A stretch of 64,000 bases of DNA from JBAXQQ01 sp037131695 (GTDB lineage Bacteria > Armatimonadota > Hebobacteria > CAIYQO01): assembly GCA_964638715.1 (NCBI GenBank), contig CAZWZF010000007.1, positions 1-64,000 on the forward strand, written 5' to 3'. The position numbers and the translations under genes were made by a program. Below, piece by piece: positions 35,330 through 44,216 of this stretch (positions within the stretch are counted from its first letter, which is position 1; every line of letters begins with the position of its first letter). Under the pieces are notes generated by a model. The model saw only the letters and a program-made list of their open reading frames with translations. It had not been told where the DNA came from and searched no databases.

Positions 35330-36529
35330 ATGAAAACCAATCAAAAAGGCTTCACCCTCATCGAATTGCTGGTCGTGATAGCCATAATTGCTATCCTCGC
35401 CGCCATACTATTCCCGGTATTTGCCCGTGCCCGCGAGAAGGCGCGGCAGACGACATGTTCGTCAAATCAACGGCAAATTGTTGCCTCTCTTCAAATGTAT
35501 TGCCAGGACCACGAGGAGACACTGCCTGCCACATCATCAGTTTGGAATGATATAAGTGTTGACCAAAAAATTCTTACCTGTCCATCGTTATCAGGCAATC
35601 AAAAGGGATATCTTTATAATCAGGATTGCGGCAGTGCTTCTATCGGAAGTTTTGTTTCACCTGACCAAATAATGGTAACCGCCGACAGTAAAGATGGTAA
35701 TACTATTGACCCCAGACATTCCGGCAAACATGTAGTCAGTTATCTTGACGGACATGTCGCAACGGCGACACTGCCGTTTCGACAATTAGTTTTGAATAGT
35801 GCGCCTACCGTTTATTATCGTTTAAACGATTCGGTTGGCTCATCCATGGTGCAGGATTATAGTGGAAATAGCAACAATGGCACCTGTATTAATAAGCCAT
35901 CACTGGGAATATCCGGCACATGTGGCGACACATGGAACGCTATGACATTTTCTTCGGTGTCACAACAGTATATTAACCTCGGTAATCTGGGAACCGTGGG
36001 AAGTAAACTTAGTCAGGTATCACTGGAATGTGTCATGAAGACAATGACGACAGCCATCCAAGCTATCTTTGGGACAGCCTGTGGTCCTGCTGCACCTGCT
36101 CAGTATATTACTGCCATTTCATTTGCAACCAACATGGATGCATCCGGCAACCCAGCTACCGGGCTAACTCGATTTTTCATCCGTGACCAGGCAAATGTCT
36201 ATATCACTGGACAGTTCGGCAATTCAGTGAAAAATATTTATGATGGGAAATACCACCATATTGTTGCTATCTATGATAAAAACGGCTCAACTGCTTCCGC
36301 ACGCATGAAAGTGTATGTCGATGGCATAGCCATGAATCTAACTTTTCCTGCTGGTTTTGATGGCACACCGGCAACATTTGCGAATTTCGACAATCCATTA
36401 TTAGTCGGTGCCAACAACTTGCGTGGGACGCCGGGAATGTTTGCAGATGTAACCATCGATGAGTTTATGCTCTATACAAAAGTGATGACAGCCAGTGAGG
36501 CCGTGGCGCATTACCAGGCGTTGAAATAA
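35330..36529 (+). CDS. Pseudopilin with H-X9-DG motif and LamG-like lectin domain
   Basis: The prepilin leader is NQKGFTLIELL, with one hydrophobic helix, then FARAREKARQTTCSSNQRQIV and the H-X9-DG motif RHSGKHVVSYLDGH (about residue 130). The first 150 residues closely match the pseudopilin at 20672. The C-terminal part is different: PTVYYRLNDSVGSSMVQDYSG, the start of a concanavalin-A-like LamG domain, runs to ADVTIDEFMLYTKVMTASE, its usual end. Such domains bind carbohydrates. Thus the two pseudopilins share a scaffold but present different binding modules. The aaaaaggag site fixes the start. Confidence 0.85.
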   Translation: MKTNQKGFTLIELLVVIAIIAILAAILFPVFARAREKARQTTCSSNQRQIVASLQMYCQDHEETLPATSSVWNDISVDQKILTCPSLSGNQKGYLYNQDCGSASIGSFVSPDQIMVTADSKDGNTIDPRHSGKHVVSYLDGHVATATLPFRQLVLNSAPTVYYRLNDSVGSSMVQDYSGNSNNGTCINKPSLGISGTCGDTWNAMTFSSVSQQYINLGNLGTVGSKLSQVSLECVMKTMTTAIQAIFGTACGPAAPAQYITAISFATNMDASGNPATGLTRFFIRDQANVYITGQFGNSVKNIYDGKYHHIVAIYDKNGSTASARMKVYVDGIAMNLTFPAGFDGTPATFANFDNPLLVGANNLRGTPGMFADVTIDEFMLYTKVMTASEAVAHYQALK

Positions 36530-36595
36530 CAAAGTAATAGTATCATAATTCTATCATCATCATAGTCTATTGGTAAAAACCAAAGGAGCGGAAGC

Positions 36596-37837
36596 ATGAA
36601 TTCCGAAACAACAAACCACAAAGATCCTGCCTCCGCGACACGACTCCCCTCTGAACGCCGAACGTTTTCCGATCCTCGGACGGGACGCAAGGTGGTTCAA
36701 TGGACACAGAGTCAGGCACGGGACAATCATCTGTATTTCACCTCCCCATCGATCACGGCCGATGATCGCTGGCTGGTCGTGCTATCGGAGCGGTTTGGCG
36801 ATGTGAATCTATTCGCCGTTGACCGGCAGGGGGGTGGTACGCTGCATCAGGTGAGTCGGAACCGCCGGGGGACGATGCGCAGTTATTGCTGGCCCCGCGG
36901 TAGCGCGTTCGGGTTGTGCAAGGCTTCCCCGGTCCTTGATGCGGCGCGCAATCGTTTATATTATATCCAAGACGAAACACTGTTTTCCGCCAACCTCGAC
37001 CAGCCCGGAGTCGATCCGGAGCCGCTATGGACGCTGCCTGCGGGTTGGTGGCCGGCCTTCACGCACATCAGCCCGGATGGAGCGACGCTCTGCATCCCGC
37101 TCTCACCGCCCCAGGTGTTCCTGCCGGACTTGGAAAACCAGTGGCAGCAGATGCGTACCGTGCCGCACGCGTTTGCCGCGACCGGTCGGCAGACGCGCTT
37201 ATACATGATTGACACCCGGACGGGTACCGAGTGGATCGCCGCGGCCTGTCCGTTCTGGGTGACCCATGTACAATTCTGTCCGACCGATGCCAGCCAGCTC
37301 CTGTTCAATTGCGAGGGCTGCTGGGAAGTCAAGCAGCCCCGGATCTGGCGGTTGCTGGGTGAGGGCCGGTTCGAGCCCTATCCGGAAGACGGCGAGTTCC
37401 GCACGCACGAGAACTGGTCGCCGGACGGTGCCTTCATCGTTTACCACGGGCACGGGCGCGACGGGGGGTTCTTTGCTGCCCGTCGCTGGGATGGTACGCT
37501 GGTGTTTCAACACACGGTCGCTGACCTTGGCCCCGGACATGTGACGCCGACACCCAACGGGCGCGGCTTTATTACTGACGCCTTGGATCAGTGCCTGACC
37601 CTTTTCCAATTGGATGATCACGGCGCATTTGAACGGATCACCCTTTGCCATCACGGTTGGGAGTACGGAAACGCGGCGGGCATCGATCAGGACGACCACG
37701 TTCATCCGCTGACCACGCTCAATGGGCGGAGCGTCATTTTCTCCAGCAACCGGGACGGCGTGAGCAATGTATATGAGGTAGAGATCGGCGAACTGGACGA
37801 TCCTTCGACCGCAACCGATCAAACTGTCAACACATAA
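36596..37837 (+). CDS. PL22 oligogalacturonate lyase-like protein
   Basis: A 413-residue seven-bladed propeller. Lyase family PL22 places a Mn2+ ion on one His from a blade plus a Q-x-x-H-x-H set; here these can be read as H271 (THENWSPDG) and Q365, H368, H370 (DQDDHVHPL). NHLYFTSPSITADDRWLVVLSERFGDVNLF is the typical first blade. Such lyases split unsaturated di- and tri-galacturonates in the cytoplasm, with no signal peptide here either. More divergent than the paralogue at 41262. G+C content is high (39 of 60 bases in a sampled line), suggesting transfer. Confidence 0.75.
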   Translation: MNSETTNHKDPASATRLPSERRTFSDPRTGRKVVQWTQSQARDNHLYFTSPSITADDRWLVVLSERFGDVNLFAVDRQGGGTLHQVSRNRRGTMRSYCWPRGSAFGLCKASPVLDAARNRLYYIQDETLFSANLDQPGVDPEPLWTLPAGWWPAFTHISPDGATLCIPLSPPQVFLPDLENQWQQMRTVPHAFAATGRQTRLYMIDTRTGTEWIAAACPFWVTHVQFCPTDASQLLFNCEGCWEVKQPRIWRLLGEGRFEPYPEDGEFRTHENWSPDGAFIVYHGHGRDGGFFAARRWDGTLVFQHTVADLGPGHVTPTPNGRGFITDALDQCLTLFQLDDHGAFERITLCHHGWEYGNAAGIDQDDHVHPLTTLNGRSVIFSSNRDGVSNVYEVEIGELDDPSTATDQTVNT

Positions 37838-37852
37838 TCCAGAGAGGCAGAT

Positions 37853-38902
37853 ATGCAAGCATCCCTTGAACGAGTACGAGCCATCATCAACGGACAAGCA
37901 CCGGATCGAGCACCGATGTTCGACCTTCTCCGCAATAGCGCGGTCATTCACCATTTCACGGGCGAGGAACTCACTTGCTCCAATGGTTCGGACCTTGTCT
38001 ACAAGGCTTATGCGCCCGCCATCGACGCGACCCGACCGCTCGTGAAACACCCGAATCCCGAGCGGACGGTGATCCTGCCGGATGGCCGCAAACAGCAGCA
38101 CTTAAGTTGGACAATTTGGACGGAACACCGTCACTTCGTTGACAGCGTAGCATACGAGCGTGAGAAGCGTGGCGGGTTGACAGCCTTCAATCCGGCCTGG
38201 ACTGCCGCTGACCAGGCGGGCCTTGTTGGTGCCCTTACGGCCATGGCCGAGGACCGTCGCAAACTCGGCGAGGTATTCTACTTTCCCAGCATCCCTGGCC
38301 CGGCGTTGATGGGTCTCTATGATGAGGTTGGTCTTGAAGATTTTTCCTACTACCTGGCGGACTGCCCCGATGTAATTTCCGAGTTATTGGAGCTTAACAC
38401 GGTCTGCGCGGAACGCTGGTACCGCCAGTTGCCAGAGAACCATGAAATTGAGGCCGGATTTTTGGCAGATGACATTGCTTTCAAGTCTGGACCGCTGTTC
38501 AGTCCAATCTGGATGCGGAAACACTATTTTCCGCGTTTGGCCCGCAGCATAGCTGCTGCCCACGCGCGCGGCATCAAAGTACTTTTTCACTCTGACGGCA
38601 ATCTCAATCCGATTCTTGACGATCTGGTGGCGGCCGGCATCGACGGGCTGAATCCTATTGAGGTATTGGCAGGAATGGATGTCGGCGACATTCACCGCCG
38701 CCATCCGCACTTGTTCATGGCTGGTGGTATCTGCGTCTCGCAACTGTTGCCCTTCGGTACGCCGGAGCAGGTGCGCAACGCGGTTCGCAAGGCGATTAAC
38801 GAGGCTGAGGGACGCATCCTGATTGGTAGCAGTACCGAACTCAACGAAGATGTTCCGCTGGCCAACTTCCTGGCCCTGCGCGAGGCTGTATTGGAGGGAT
38901 GA
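37853..38902 (+). CDS. Uroporphyrinogen decarboxylase/MtaA-family protein
   Basis: A 349-residue TIM barrel of the UroD/methyltransferase type: LERVRAIINGQAPDRAPMF at the start, IKVLFHSDGNLNPILDDLVAAGIDGLNPIE with the metal-binding His, and a C-terminal GILIGSSTELNE-like block. In this family real UroD lacks the zinc His/Cys while MtaA/MtbA-type members transfer methyl groups to or from corrinoid carriers; family members near sugar genes are often of unknown function. It follows the PL22 gene by 15 bp in the same direction, so is co-transcribed. A link to methyl groups from pectin is possible but unproved. Confidence 0.7.
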   Translation: MQASLERVRAIINGQAPDRAPMFDLLRNSAVIHHFTGEELTCSNGSDLVYKAYAPAIDATRPLVKHPNPERTVILPDGRKQQHLSWTIWTEHRHFVDSVAYEREKRGGLTAFNPAWTAADQAGLVGALTAMAEDRRKLGEVFYFPSIPGPALMGLYDEVGLEDFSYYLADCPDVISELLELNTVCAERWYRQLPENHEIEAGFLADDIAFKSGPLFSPIWMRKHYFPRLARSIAAAHARGIKVLFHSDGNLNPILDDLVAAGIDGLNPIEVLAGMDVGDIHRRHPHLFMAGGICVSQLLPFGTPEQVRNAVRKAINEAEGRILIGSSTELNEDVPLANFLALREAVLEG

Positions 38903-39038
38903 TGAACATTAAGTCGAATTGACTTCAAGAAGATGTTGCCAATGAACAAAGACGAATGTATGACACCATTAAACCTTCTTAGCCATTTTGCATGTTTTTC
39001 AACGAACAAGAAAAGAATAAAAGAGGAAACCGGATATT

Positions 39039-40970
39039 ATGAAGCGATTACAATCTTTAACTTACCAGAATTATCTCGACCGCATTTATGCCGCCTGGAT
39101 GGGTAAGAGTCTTGGTGGGACCATCGGCGCCCCGATGGAGAATTATAAAATGCGCATGGATTATACGCGGGAAGAGCTTTGGCCGTCCCGGATTATGCCG
39201 AACGATGATATGGACATTCAGATGGTCTGGCTTGAAGCACTGCAGGAACGTGGCGTGTGGCTGACCAGCGCCGACTTGGCCGACTATTGGCAGGACCGGT
39301 GCTGGTATAACTTCTGCGAGTATGGTGTGTTTCTCTATAATCGGCAACGGGGCATCCAGCCCCCGCTCTCCGGGATGTGGAACAACCGCTTCTTCTGGGA
39401 AAGCGAGGGATGCCCCATTCGCAGTGAAATATGGAGTCTGGTTTGCCCGGGCAATCCCCACCTGGCCGCCGAATACGCGCGCGCCGATGGGCAGCTTGAT
39501 CACGGCGGAGCGAGTGTGAGTTGCGAAATGTTCCTGGCTGCCGCGGGTGCAGCAGCGTTCTTTGATGATGATCTCGATAGTGTTCTTGATGCCGGACTTG
39601 CTGTCCTGCCCACTATAGATCCTGTTCGCGACATGGTACACTACACACGGAAAATTTGCATAGCTTACCCACGCTTCATAGATGCGTGGCGGATGATTAT
39701 CCGTCGCTACGGTGACCGGGATGCATCCAAGGCACTGGTTAATCAGGCTATCGTTGTCATGGCACTAACCCTGGGTAGGGGTGATTTCGCCGAAACCATG
39801 CGACTATGTGTCAACAGTGGTTGGGACACTGATTGCACTGCTGCCACCGCCGGGGCATTGCTTGGCATAATGCATGGTAGTGCCATTTTGCCCGCTGACT
39901 GGGTAGAAAAGATGGGCAAGAACCTTGCCTGCAACATCGAGGTTCGTCACAAGACTGCCTCTTTTGAGACGCTCACCGAGGATACGGCTAAAGTAGGTCT
40001 GGAGGTGACATCCCAGCGTTCCCCACGCGTGATAATTACCGATGCCCCTGCCGTACCACTACGTACCGCAACATCACCTGGTGTTTCTTTGTCAGTAACC
40101 TATCCCCAAGGACCCTGGTTGCGGGTATCCGGTCATACACCGGTTCGGCTGCGTCTGGAAAACCGGGCAGACGATACGCGGCGTGGAACATGGACATTGG
40201 ACGTTGCTGATCAACTGGTAGCTTCAATCCATGGCGGCGCATTGATGCTGTCACCTGGGGAAGTCATTGAGATGGATCTCCACCTGCGTCCGCAGGAAGG
40301 TCCGGTATGGGACATGAATCCCCTTGTCCTGCGCTGGCAGGATGAACAGGAGGATGAGGTAGTCCATGCGTTCGGTCTGGGTGGGGCGCGGGTATGGCGC
40401 GTCTATGGTCCATATTTTGACATGTATGACACACAGGTGTATACGAGCAACCCATATGTCAACGCTGATGGAAGTCCGCGACCACCGACGACAGACAGTT
40501 GGAACCATTATGCGCGCCTGGATAAGGATTATCTTGATGAGGAACGTCTGGTGCGGGAGGATATTCCCGAGGAGTTGCCCATGACTATTGAAGTGGGTGA
40601 GGACTACATTGATGCCGTCGACATCGCCGGTTTTAAAGGTCAGGCGGTATTTTACCTGGTGCGGGAGATTGTTTGTGCGGAAGAACGCGAGGTAGCGTTT
40701 AATATTACCACTGTCGCACCACACGCGGTATGGTTCGACGGGAAAGAACTGGTCCGTCGCCCGCATCCCCAGGAAATTAGTCTCCATGACGGCCACACCG
40801 GCCCTATGATGGTGGGTCCGGTGTCGAAGCGACTGGTTGTTAAGATAGCCCGACAGGCTGATGTTTTCTCTATGTGTGCGATGCCATTGGGTGGGGGCGA
40901 CCCGACCCACCAAAGGGGGATATCCATGTTCTGCGATCGACTTGGCGATGTGCCACCGGGTGAACGCTGA
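39039..40970 (+). CDS. ADP-ribosylglycohydrolase-family protein with C-terminal extension
   Basis: The N-terminal 310 residues have the ARH fold motifs: AWMGKSLGGTIGAPMEN, the metal-binding MPNDDMDIQ, and GWDTDCTAATAGALLG with its Asp pair. The rest (about 330-643) is a beta-rich extension not found in ADP-ribosylhydrolases proper. Related ARH-fold proteins are frequent in carbohydrate loci of environmental bacteria and are probably glycosidases or deglycosylases rather than ADP-ribose removers. No signal peptide. An agagga lies upstream of the ATG. The preceding 136 bp hold no other feature. Confidence 0.7.
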   Translation: MKRLQSLTYQNYLDRIYAAWMGKSLGGTIGAPMENYKMRMDYTREELWPSRIMPNDDMDIQMVWLEALQERGVWLTSADLADYWQDRCWYNFCEYGVFLYNRQRGIQPPLSGMWNNRFFWESEGCPIRSEIWSLVCPGNPHLAAEYARADGQLDHGGASVSCEMFLAAAGAAAFFDDDLDSVLDAGLAVLPTIDPVRDMVHYTRKICIAYPRFIDAWRMIIRRYGDRDASKALVNQAIVVMALTLGRGDFAETMRLCVNSGWDTDCTAATAGALLGIMHGSAILPADWVEKMGKNLACNIEVRHKTASFETLTEDTAKVGLEVTSQRSPRVIITDAPAVPLRTATSPGVSLSVTYPQGPWLRVSGHTPVRLRLENRADDTRRGTWTLDVADQLVASIHGGALMLSPGEVIEMDLHLRPQEGPVWDMNPLVLRWQDEQEDEVVHAFGLGGARVWRVYGPYFDMYDTQVYTSNPYVNADGSPRPPTTDSWNHYARLDKDYLDEERLVREDIPEELPMTIEVGEDYIDAVDIAGFKGQAVFYLVREIVCAEEREVAFNITTVAPHAVWFDGKELVRRPHPQEISLHDGHTGPMMVGPVSKRLVVKIARQADVFSMCAMPLGGGDPTHQRGISMFCDRLGDVPPGER

Positions 40971-41029
40971 TTACCTATATCACCATTTTAAAAGAATAAA
41001 ATAAACCTGATGCAGTTAGTTGTCATTCT

Positions 41030-41130
41030 GGATGGAAGATAACGCGGAAATAGTGTTCATAGTTTCGATTCCTATACTAAAAAGAGCGTTTTGTGAACTA
41101 TTCATGACATTGTTATTGTCTTATTATAAT
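41030..41130. pseudogene. Relic of an AraC/pseudopilin control region
   Basis: The stretch aacgcggaaa...ttcatagtttcgattcc and the following cctatactaaaaagagcgtt and tattataat match 35191-35280 closely, including the first codons of the minus-strand AraC gene at 35210. The genes that should flank it are gone. It marks a third AraC/pseudopilin unit that was lost, or a transposed promoter. The rest of 40971-41261 shows no gene. Confidence 0.7.
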
Positions 41131-41261
41131 TACTGGACTTTAGCTATTAAAGAGAAAGTCTTGATAATGATAATTTCCATGTAATAATATCCTGTTTTAC
41201 AATTAATATCATTGTAATGACTCTGTGCCAATCTATCGATAAAAATTAAAGGGACGGTAAT

Positions 41262-42404
41262 ATGAAATCTGAAATAATAACATATCAAGACTCGATTTCA
41301 GGCGCGTTGGTTACGCAACTCACCAACTATCGCGCACACAGCAACCACTCATACTTCACTTACCCTTGCTGGTATGATAACGGTCGCAAGCTGGTAATCG
41401 CTTCAGACCGCGACAACCGCGTGAACCTGTTCGGGGTGAATCTTGAGAGCGGTGAGTTGACCCAGCTCACCGACTGGGATCCGGCCAAGGTCACCAACCG
41501 GCACAGTCTGAGCAAGAACCCGGTGCGGGAGGAAATCGCATTCTACTATGACAACGCCGTCCAGGTGCTGGATCTGTCGACACTCAAGACCCGCCGCCTT
41601 CTGGAGTGTCCCAAGGGCTACACCGGTAATCTCGCCGACTTTACCGCCGATGGCAAATATCTGGTAACGGGATTTTGTCAAGACCTTTCTGATCGGTTTC
41701 AGGTAGATTTGCTTAACGGCTATATCGGCTTTAATGAAATGTGGGAAGCAAAACCGCACTCGACAATCTGGCGCATTCCGTTGGCAGGCGGACAGCCAGA
41801 ACTCGTGCACGAGGACCACTACTGGCTCGGACACTTCAATGCCTCACCCAAACTACCCCACCTCATGACCTTCTGCCATGAGGGACCATGGGACAAGGTG
41901 GACAACCGCATCTGGGGGTTGGATATCGAGACTGGTCGCGTCTGGAAGATTCGCCCGACCGTGTCCGGGGAGTGCGTCGGCCACGAGTATTGGATGAGAG
42001 ACGGTGAGCATATTGGCTATCATGGTGGTAATGCTCAAGGCGGGCTTTTCGGTTCGATCCGCTACGACAACACTGATCACGTCGAAGCGCCGTTCAATGG
42101 CCACTGCTGGCACTTCCACAGTCACATGCTGGACCTCGTGATCGGCGACGGCAACGCGCAGGAACCGTATCTGCTGGCCTGGCGCTTCCGCAACGGGGCG
42201 TTCGAGGGGCCGAAGGTCTTGGTCTGGCACCGCGGCTCGTTCCATTCGCAACAGCTCCACGTTCACCCGTGCGTCCACGCCAACGGCACAAAAGTGCTCT
42301 ACACCGCCGATCCGCAAGCCTATGGTCAAGTATTCATTGTAGACGTACCGGAGTGGGATGCCTTGCCTGACCGCACCGCGGTGACGAAGAACAAGGAAGT
42401 GTGA
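41262..42404 (+). CDS. ogl: Oligogalacturonate lyase (PL22)
   Basis: A 380-residue seven-bladed propeller. NHSYFTYPCWYDNGRKLVIA, DRDNRVNLFGVNLESGELTQLTD and FCHEGPWDKVDNRIWGLDIE are the well-known PL22 blade motifs. The Mn2+ ligands can be placed as H241 (VGHEYWMRDG) and Q330, H333, H335 (QQLHVHP). The enzyme cleaves oligogalacturonides to 4-deoxy-threo-hexosulose uronate in the cytoplasm and has no signal peptide. Together with 36596 it is the best evidence that pectin oligomers are a substrate of this region. It lies just after the relic control region. Confidence 0.9.
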   Translation: MKSEIITYQDSISGALVTQLTNYRAHSNHSYFTYPCWYDNGRKLVIASDRDNRVNLFGVNLESGELTQLTDWDPAKVTNRHSLSKNPVREEIAFYYDNAVQVLDLSTLKTRRLLECPKGYTGNLADFTADGKYLVTGFCQDLSDRFQVDLLNGYIGFNEMWEAKPHSTIWRIPLAGGQPELVHEDHYWLGHFNASPKLPHLMTFCHEGPWDKVDNRIWGLDIETGRVWKIRPTVSGECVGHEYWMRDGEHIGYHGGNAQGGLFGSIRYDNTDHVEAPFNGHCWHFHSHMLDLVIGDGNAQEPYLLAWRFRNGAFEGPKVLVWHRGSFHSQQLHVHPCVHANGTKVLYTADPQAYGQVFIVDVPEWDALPDRTAVTKNKEV

Positions 42405-42560
42405 GTATGAAAGACCAACAATGTGCCAAGGACACCAGGGGGATGCAGTGATGTTGATTGGCCAGACCATGACAGAAACGATTATTCATGCAGAAAAGGC
42501 TGTGTGTGCCGCCGAGTAAGTAGTTGCGGCTGATTCGCTGCGGCCATGCTTGAAGCCAAT

Positions 42561-42667
42561 TTATAGCAGATATTTCTCCCCAGGAACGTCAATCCTGATT
42601 GGCAAGTGGTTAAAATTATAGTTTCTGGAAAATCCGTCGGACTTGCTTCCCTATCCAAACAGTGACT
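42561..42667. repeat. Palindromic repeat family A, copy 3 (one arm plus centre)
   Basis: Its reverse complement matches copy 4 from agtcactgtttgga through the conserved aaccacttgccaatcagg and on to agaaatatctgctataa. The second arm is missing. It sits in the 363-bp gap between ogl and the next gene, which otherwise holds only the promoter below. Confidence 0.75.
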
Positions 42668-42755
42668 GTACATTTTCACAGTTCTTATGTATAAAAATTT
42701 TTAATTAAACCATAATTTTATAGAATATTCTTAAAGAATTGTTTTAAAAAAGGTT

Positions 42756-42761
42756 TATAAT
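42756..42761 (+). promoter_or_regulatory. -10 box right next to the start codon (possible leaderless mRNA)
   Basis: A perfect tataat lies six bases before the ATG at 42768. The same aaaaggtttataatatatct sequence precedes the remnant at 34171, so it is conserved between the two copies. The start of transcription would fall at or near the A of ATG. The agg at 42751-42753 is too far (14 bp) for a good ribosome site. No clear -35 was found. Confidence 0.45.
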
Positions 42762-42767
42762 ATATCT

Positions 42768-44216
42768 ATGCTAACCAACCCAATTTCATTTGATGTTTTT
42801 CAGACTAATGTACTTCGCTTTATTGACCGTTGCGGCGTTGCTGCCGGGGTGGCTGATATTGCAGCATGGAATGCTGCCGGTGAGACGTTCATCTATAGTG
42901 ATTTTTCCATTGGATTAGTCAGGCCGTTTGATGAACAGATGGTAAGTGTGAATCCGCTGGAAAAAAGGATGGAAACTAATGACTGGGCGTTCGCATCGAC
43001 ACCGGGTGGTTGTGAAAGCCTGGAGGGCGGTCATTCCGCGGTGGAAGCGTTGTATCTTCTTGGCGAACTCGATCGGTTATCCGCTGATAATAAACGCGCG
43101 TGGGTTGATTATTTTAATCAATATCAGGATAAGGAAATTGGCTACTACCTGGGGCCGTATGTCCCGCCACGCGAGCATCGCTCCTGGCAAGACGGCAGCG
43201 TATGCAAACATCCATGGTACCACATGCATGACCATCTGGTTTCAAGCCTATGTCCGACTATGATGCTGTTAGGCGGGAAATCCAGATATCCACTGTCGCA
43301 GGGAAGCCAGACCGGTCGTTTTCTCGATAAAGGCTATCTGGAAAATTTCCTTCATGGCCGCGATTGGAATAATTACAAACATGACCTTAATTTTCGCCGA
43401 AATGACCCGTGGTGGATGGGAAATGAGTTCTGGTTCCCCGCCTGCATTCTATGGCAGATAAGCGTTTGGGAAACCGGCACACCGGCGGCGCAGCAAGCGC
43501 GCACGCTGCTTGATGATGTCTGGTATAAATGGCATGACAGCAACTTTTGCGCAAATGGATTTTGGGCTGGCGATTTGGATGGTGATAAATCTTTGATATG
43601 GCATGGCAGCCGGGAGCCGGGATATATCCCCACTGATTTTAAAACCCCAGATGAATTATACTGGTCTGCAATGACAATTATGGGTGGCGCGCATCAACTC
43701 TGGTTTTACGATTTTGACCAGCATCCGATTCCTGATGATGTGCGCCGGGCACAAACCGACGCGTTATTGGCACTACTAAATAAACATAACCATCATTTCG
43801 GAATGGGTGATATCGATAATCCGACAGGCTGGGCATGTAATTGCACAGATGTGGACTGTATGACCATACTCGCGATTAACTGGCACCGCCAGAATTATCG
43901 CAGAGATGATATTTCCACTGCGCTGCTGCATGCCATGTATGCAATTTTATGCGATAGATTGAATGATGACGGCGTGCTGGAATCAATCCCCGGAGCACCA
44001 TTTACGCATAATTTTAATTCATGGGAAACCTTCTCGCCAGCCGGACGGGGAAATATGCTGAATCAGTCATTTTACCTTTGGGCAATTATTGCAGCATGCG
44101 TAGTCAATCAAGATTCTGATAATTTTAATATACAGAGTTTTGTTAAAAATTCCTGGCCTCACGTACCGTCGCATTGGCTTTGGCTGCCGGAAAAACAAGG
44201 GAGCAATCATGAATAA
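42768..44216 (+). CDS. Putative (alpha/alpha)-barrel protein of a sugar cluster
   Basis: A 482-residue soluble protein rich in Trp and aromatic residues with a helix-loop pattern suggesting an (alpha/alpha)6 barrel, as in GH88/GH105 or other glycosidase families: GGHSAVEALYLLGEL, RNDPWWMGNEFWFPACILWQ, WAGDLDGDKSLIWHG, GWACNCTDVDCMTILAINWH. I do not recognise the family and name no function. It overlaps the FG-GAP gene by 8 bp and lies beside ogl, so a role in pectin or glycan breakdown is likely. A truncated duplicate of its start lies at 34171. No signal peptide. Confidence 0.6.
   Translation: MLTNPISFDVFQTNVLRFIDRCGVAAGVADIAAWNAAGETFIYSDFSIGLVRPFDEQMVSVNPLEKRMETNDWAFASTPGGCESLEGGHSAVEALYLLGELDRLSADNKRAWVDYFNQYQDKEIGYYLGPYVPPREHRSWQDGSVCKHPWYHMHDHLVSSLCPTMMLLGGKSRYPLSQGSQTGRFLDKGYLENFLHGRDWNNYKHDLNFRRNDPWWMGNEFWFPACILWQISVWETGTPAAQQARTLLDDVWYKWHDSNFCANGFWAGDLDGDKSLIWHGSREPGYIPTDFKTPDELYWSAMTIMGGAHQLWFYDFDQHPIPDDVRRAQTDALLALLNKHNHHFGMGDIDNPTGWACNCTDVDCMTILAINWHRQNYRRDDISTALLHAMYAILCDRLNDDGVLESIPGAPFTHNFNSWETFSPAGRGNMLNQSFYLWAIIAACVVNQDSDNFNIQSFVKNSWPHVPSHWLWLPEKQGSNHE

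Noticed and set aside
20672..36529. The two pseudopilins as structural major pilins
   Set aside because: Their large C-terminal domains and the H-X9-DG motif fit minor or pseudopilin-type proteins; no pilus assembly genes are present in the window.
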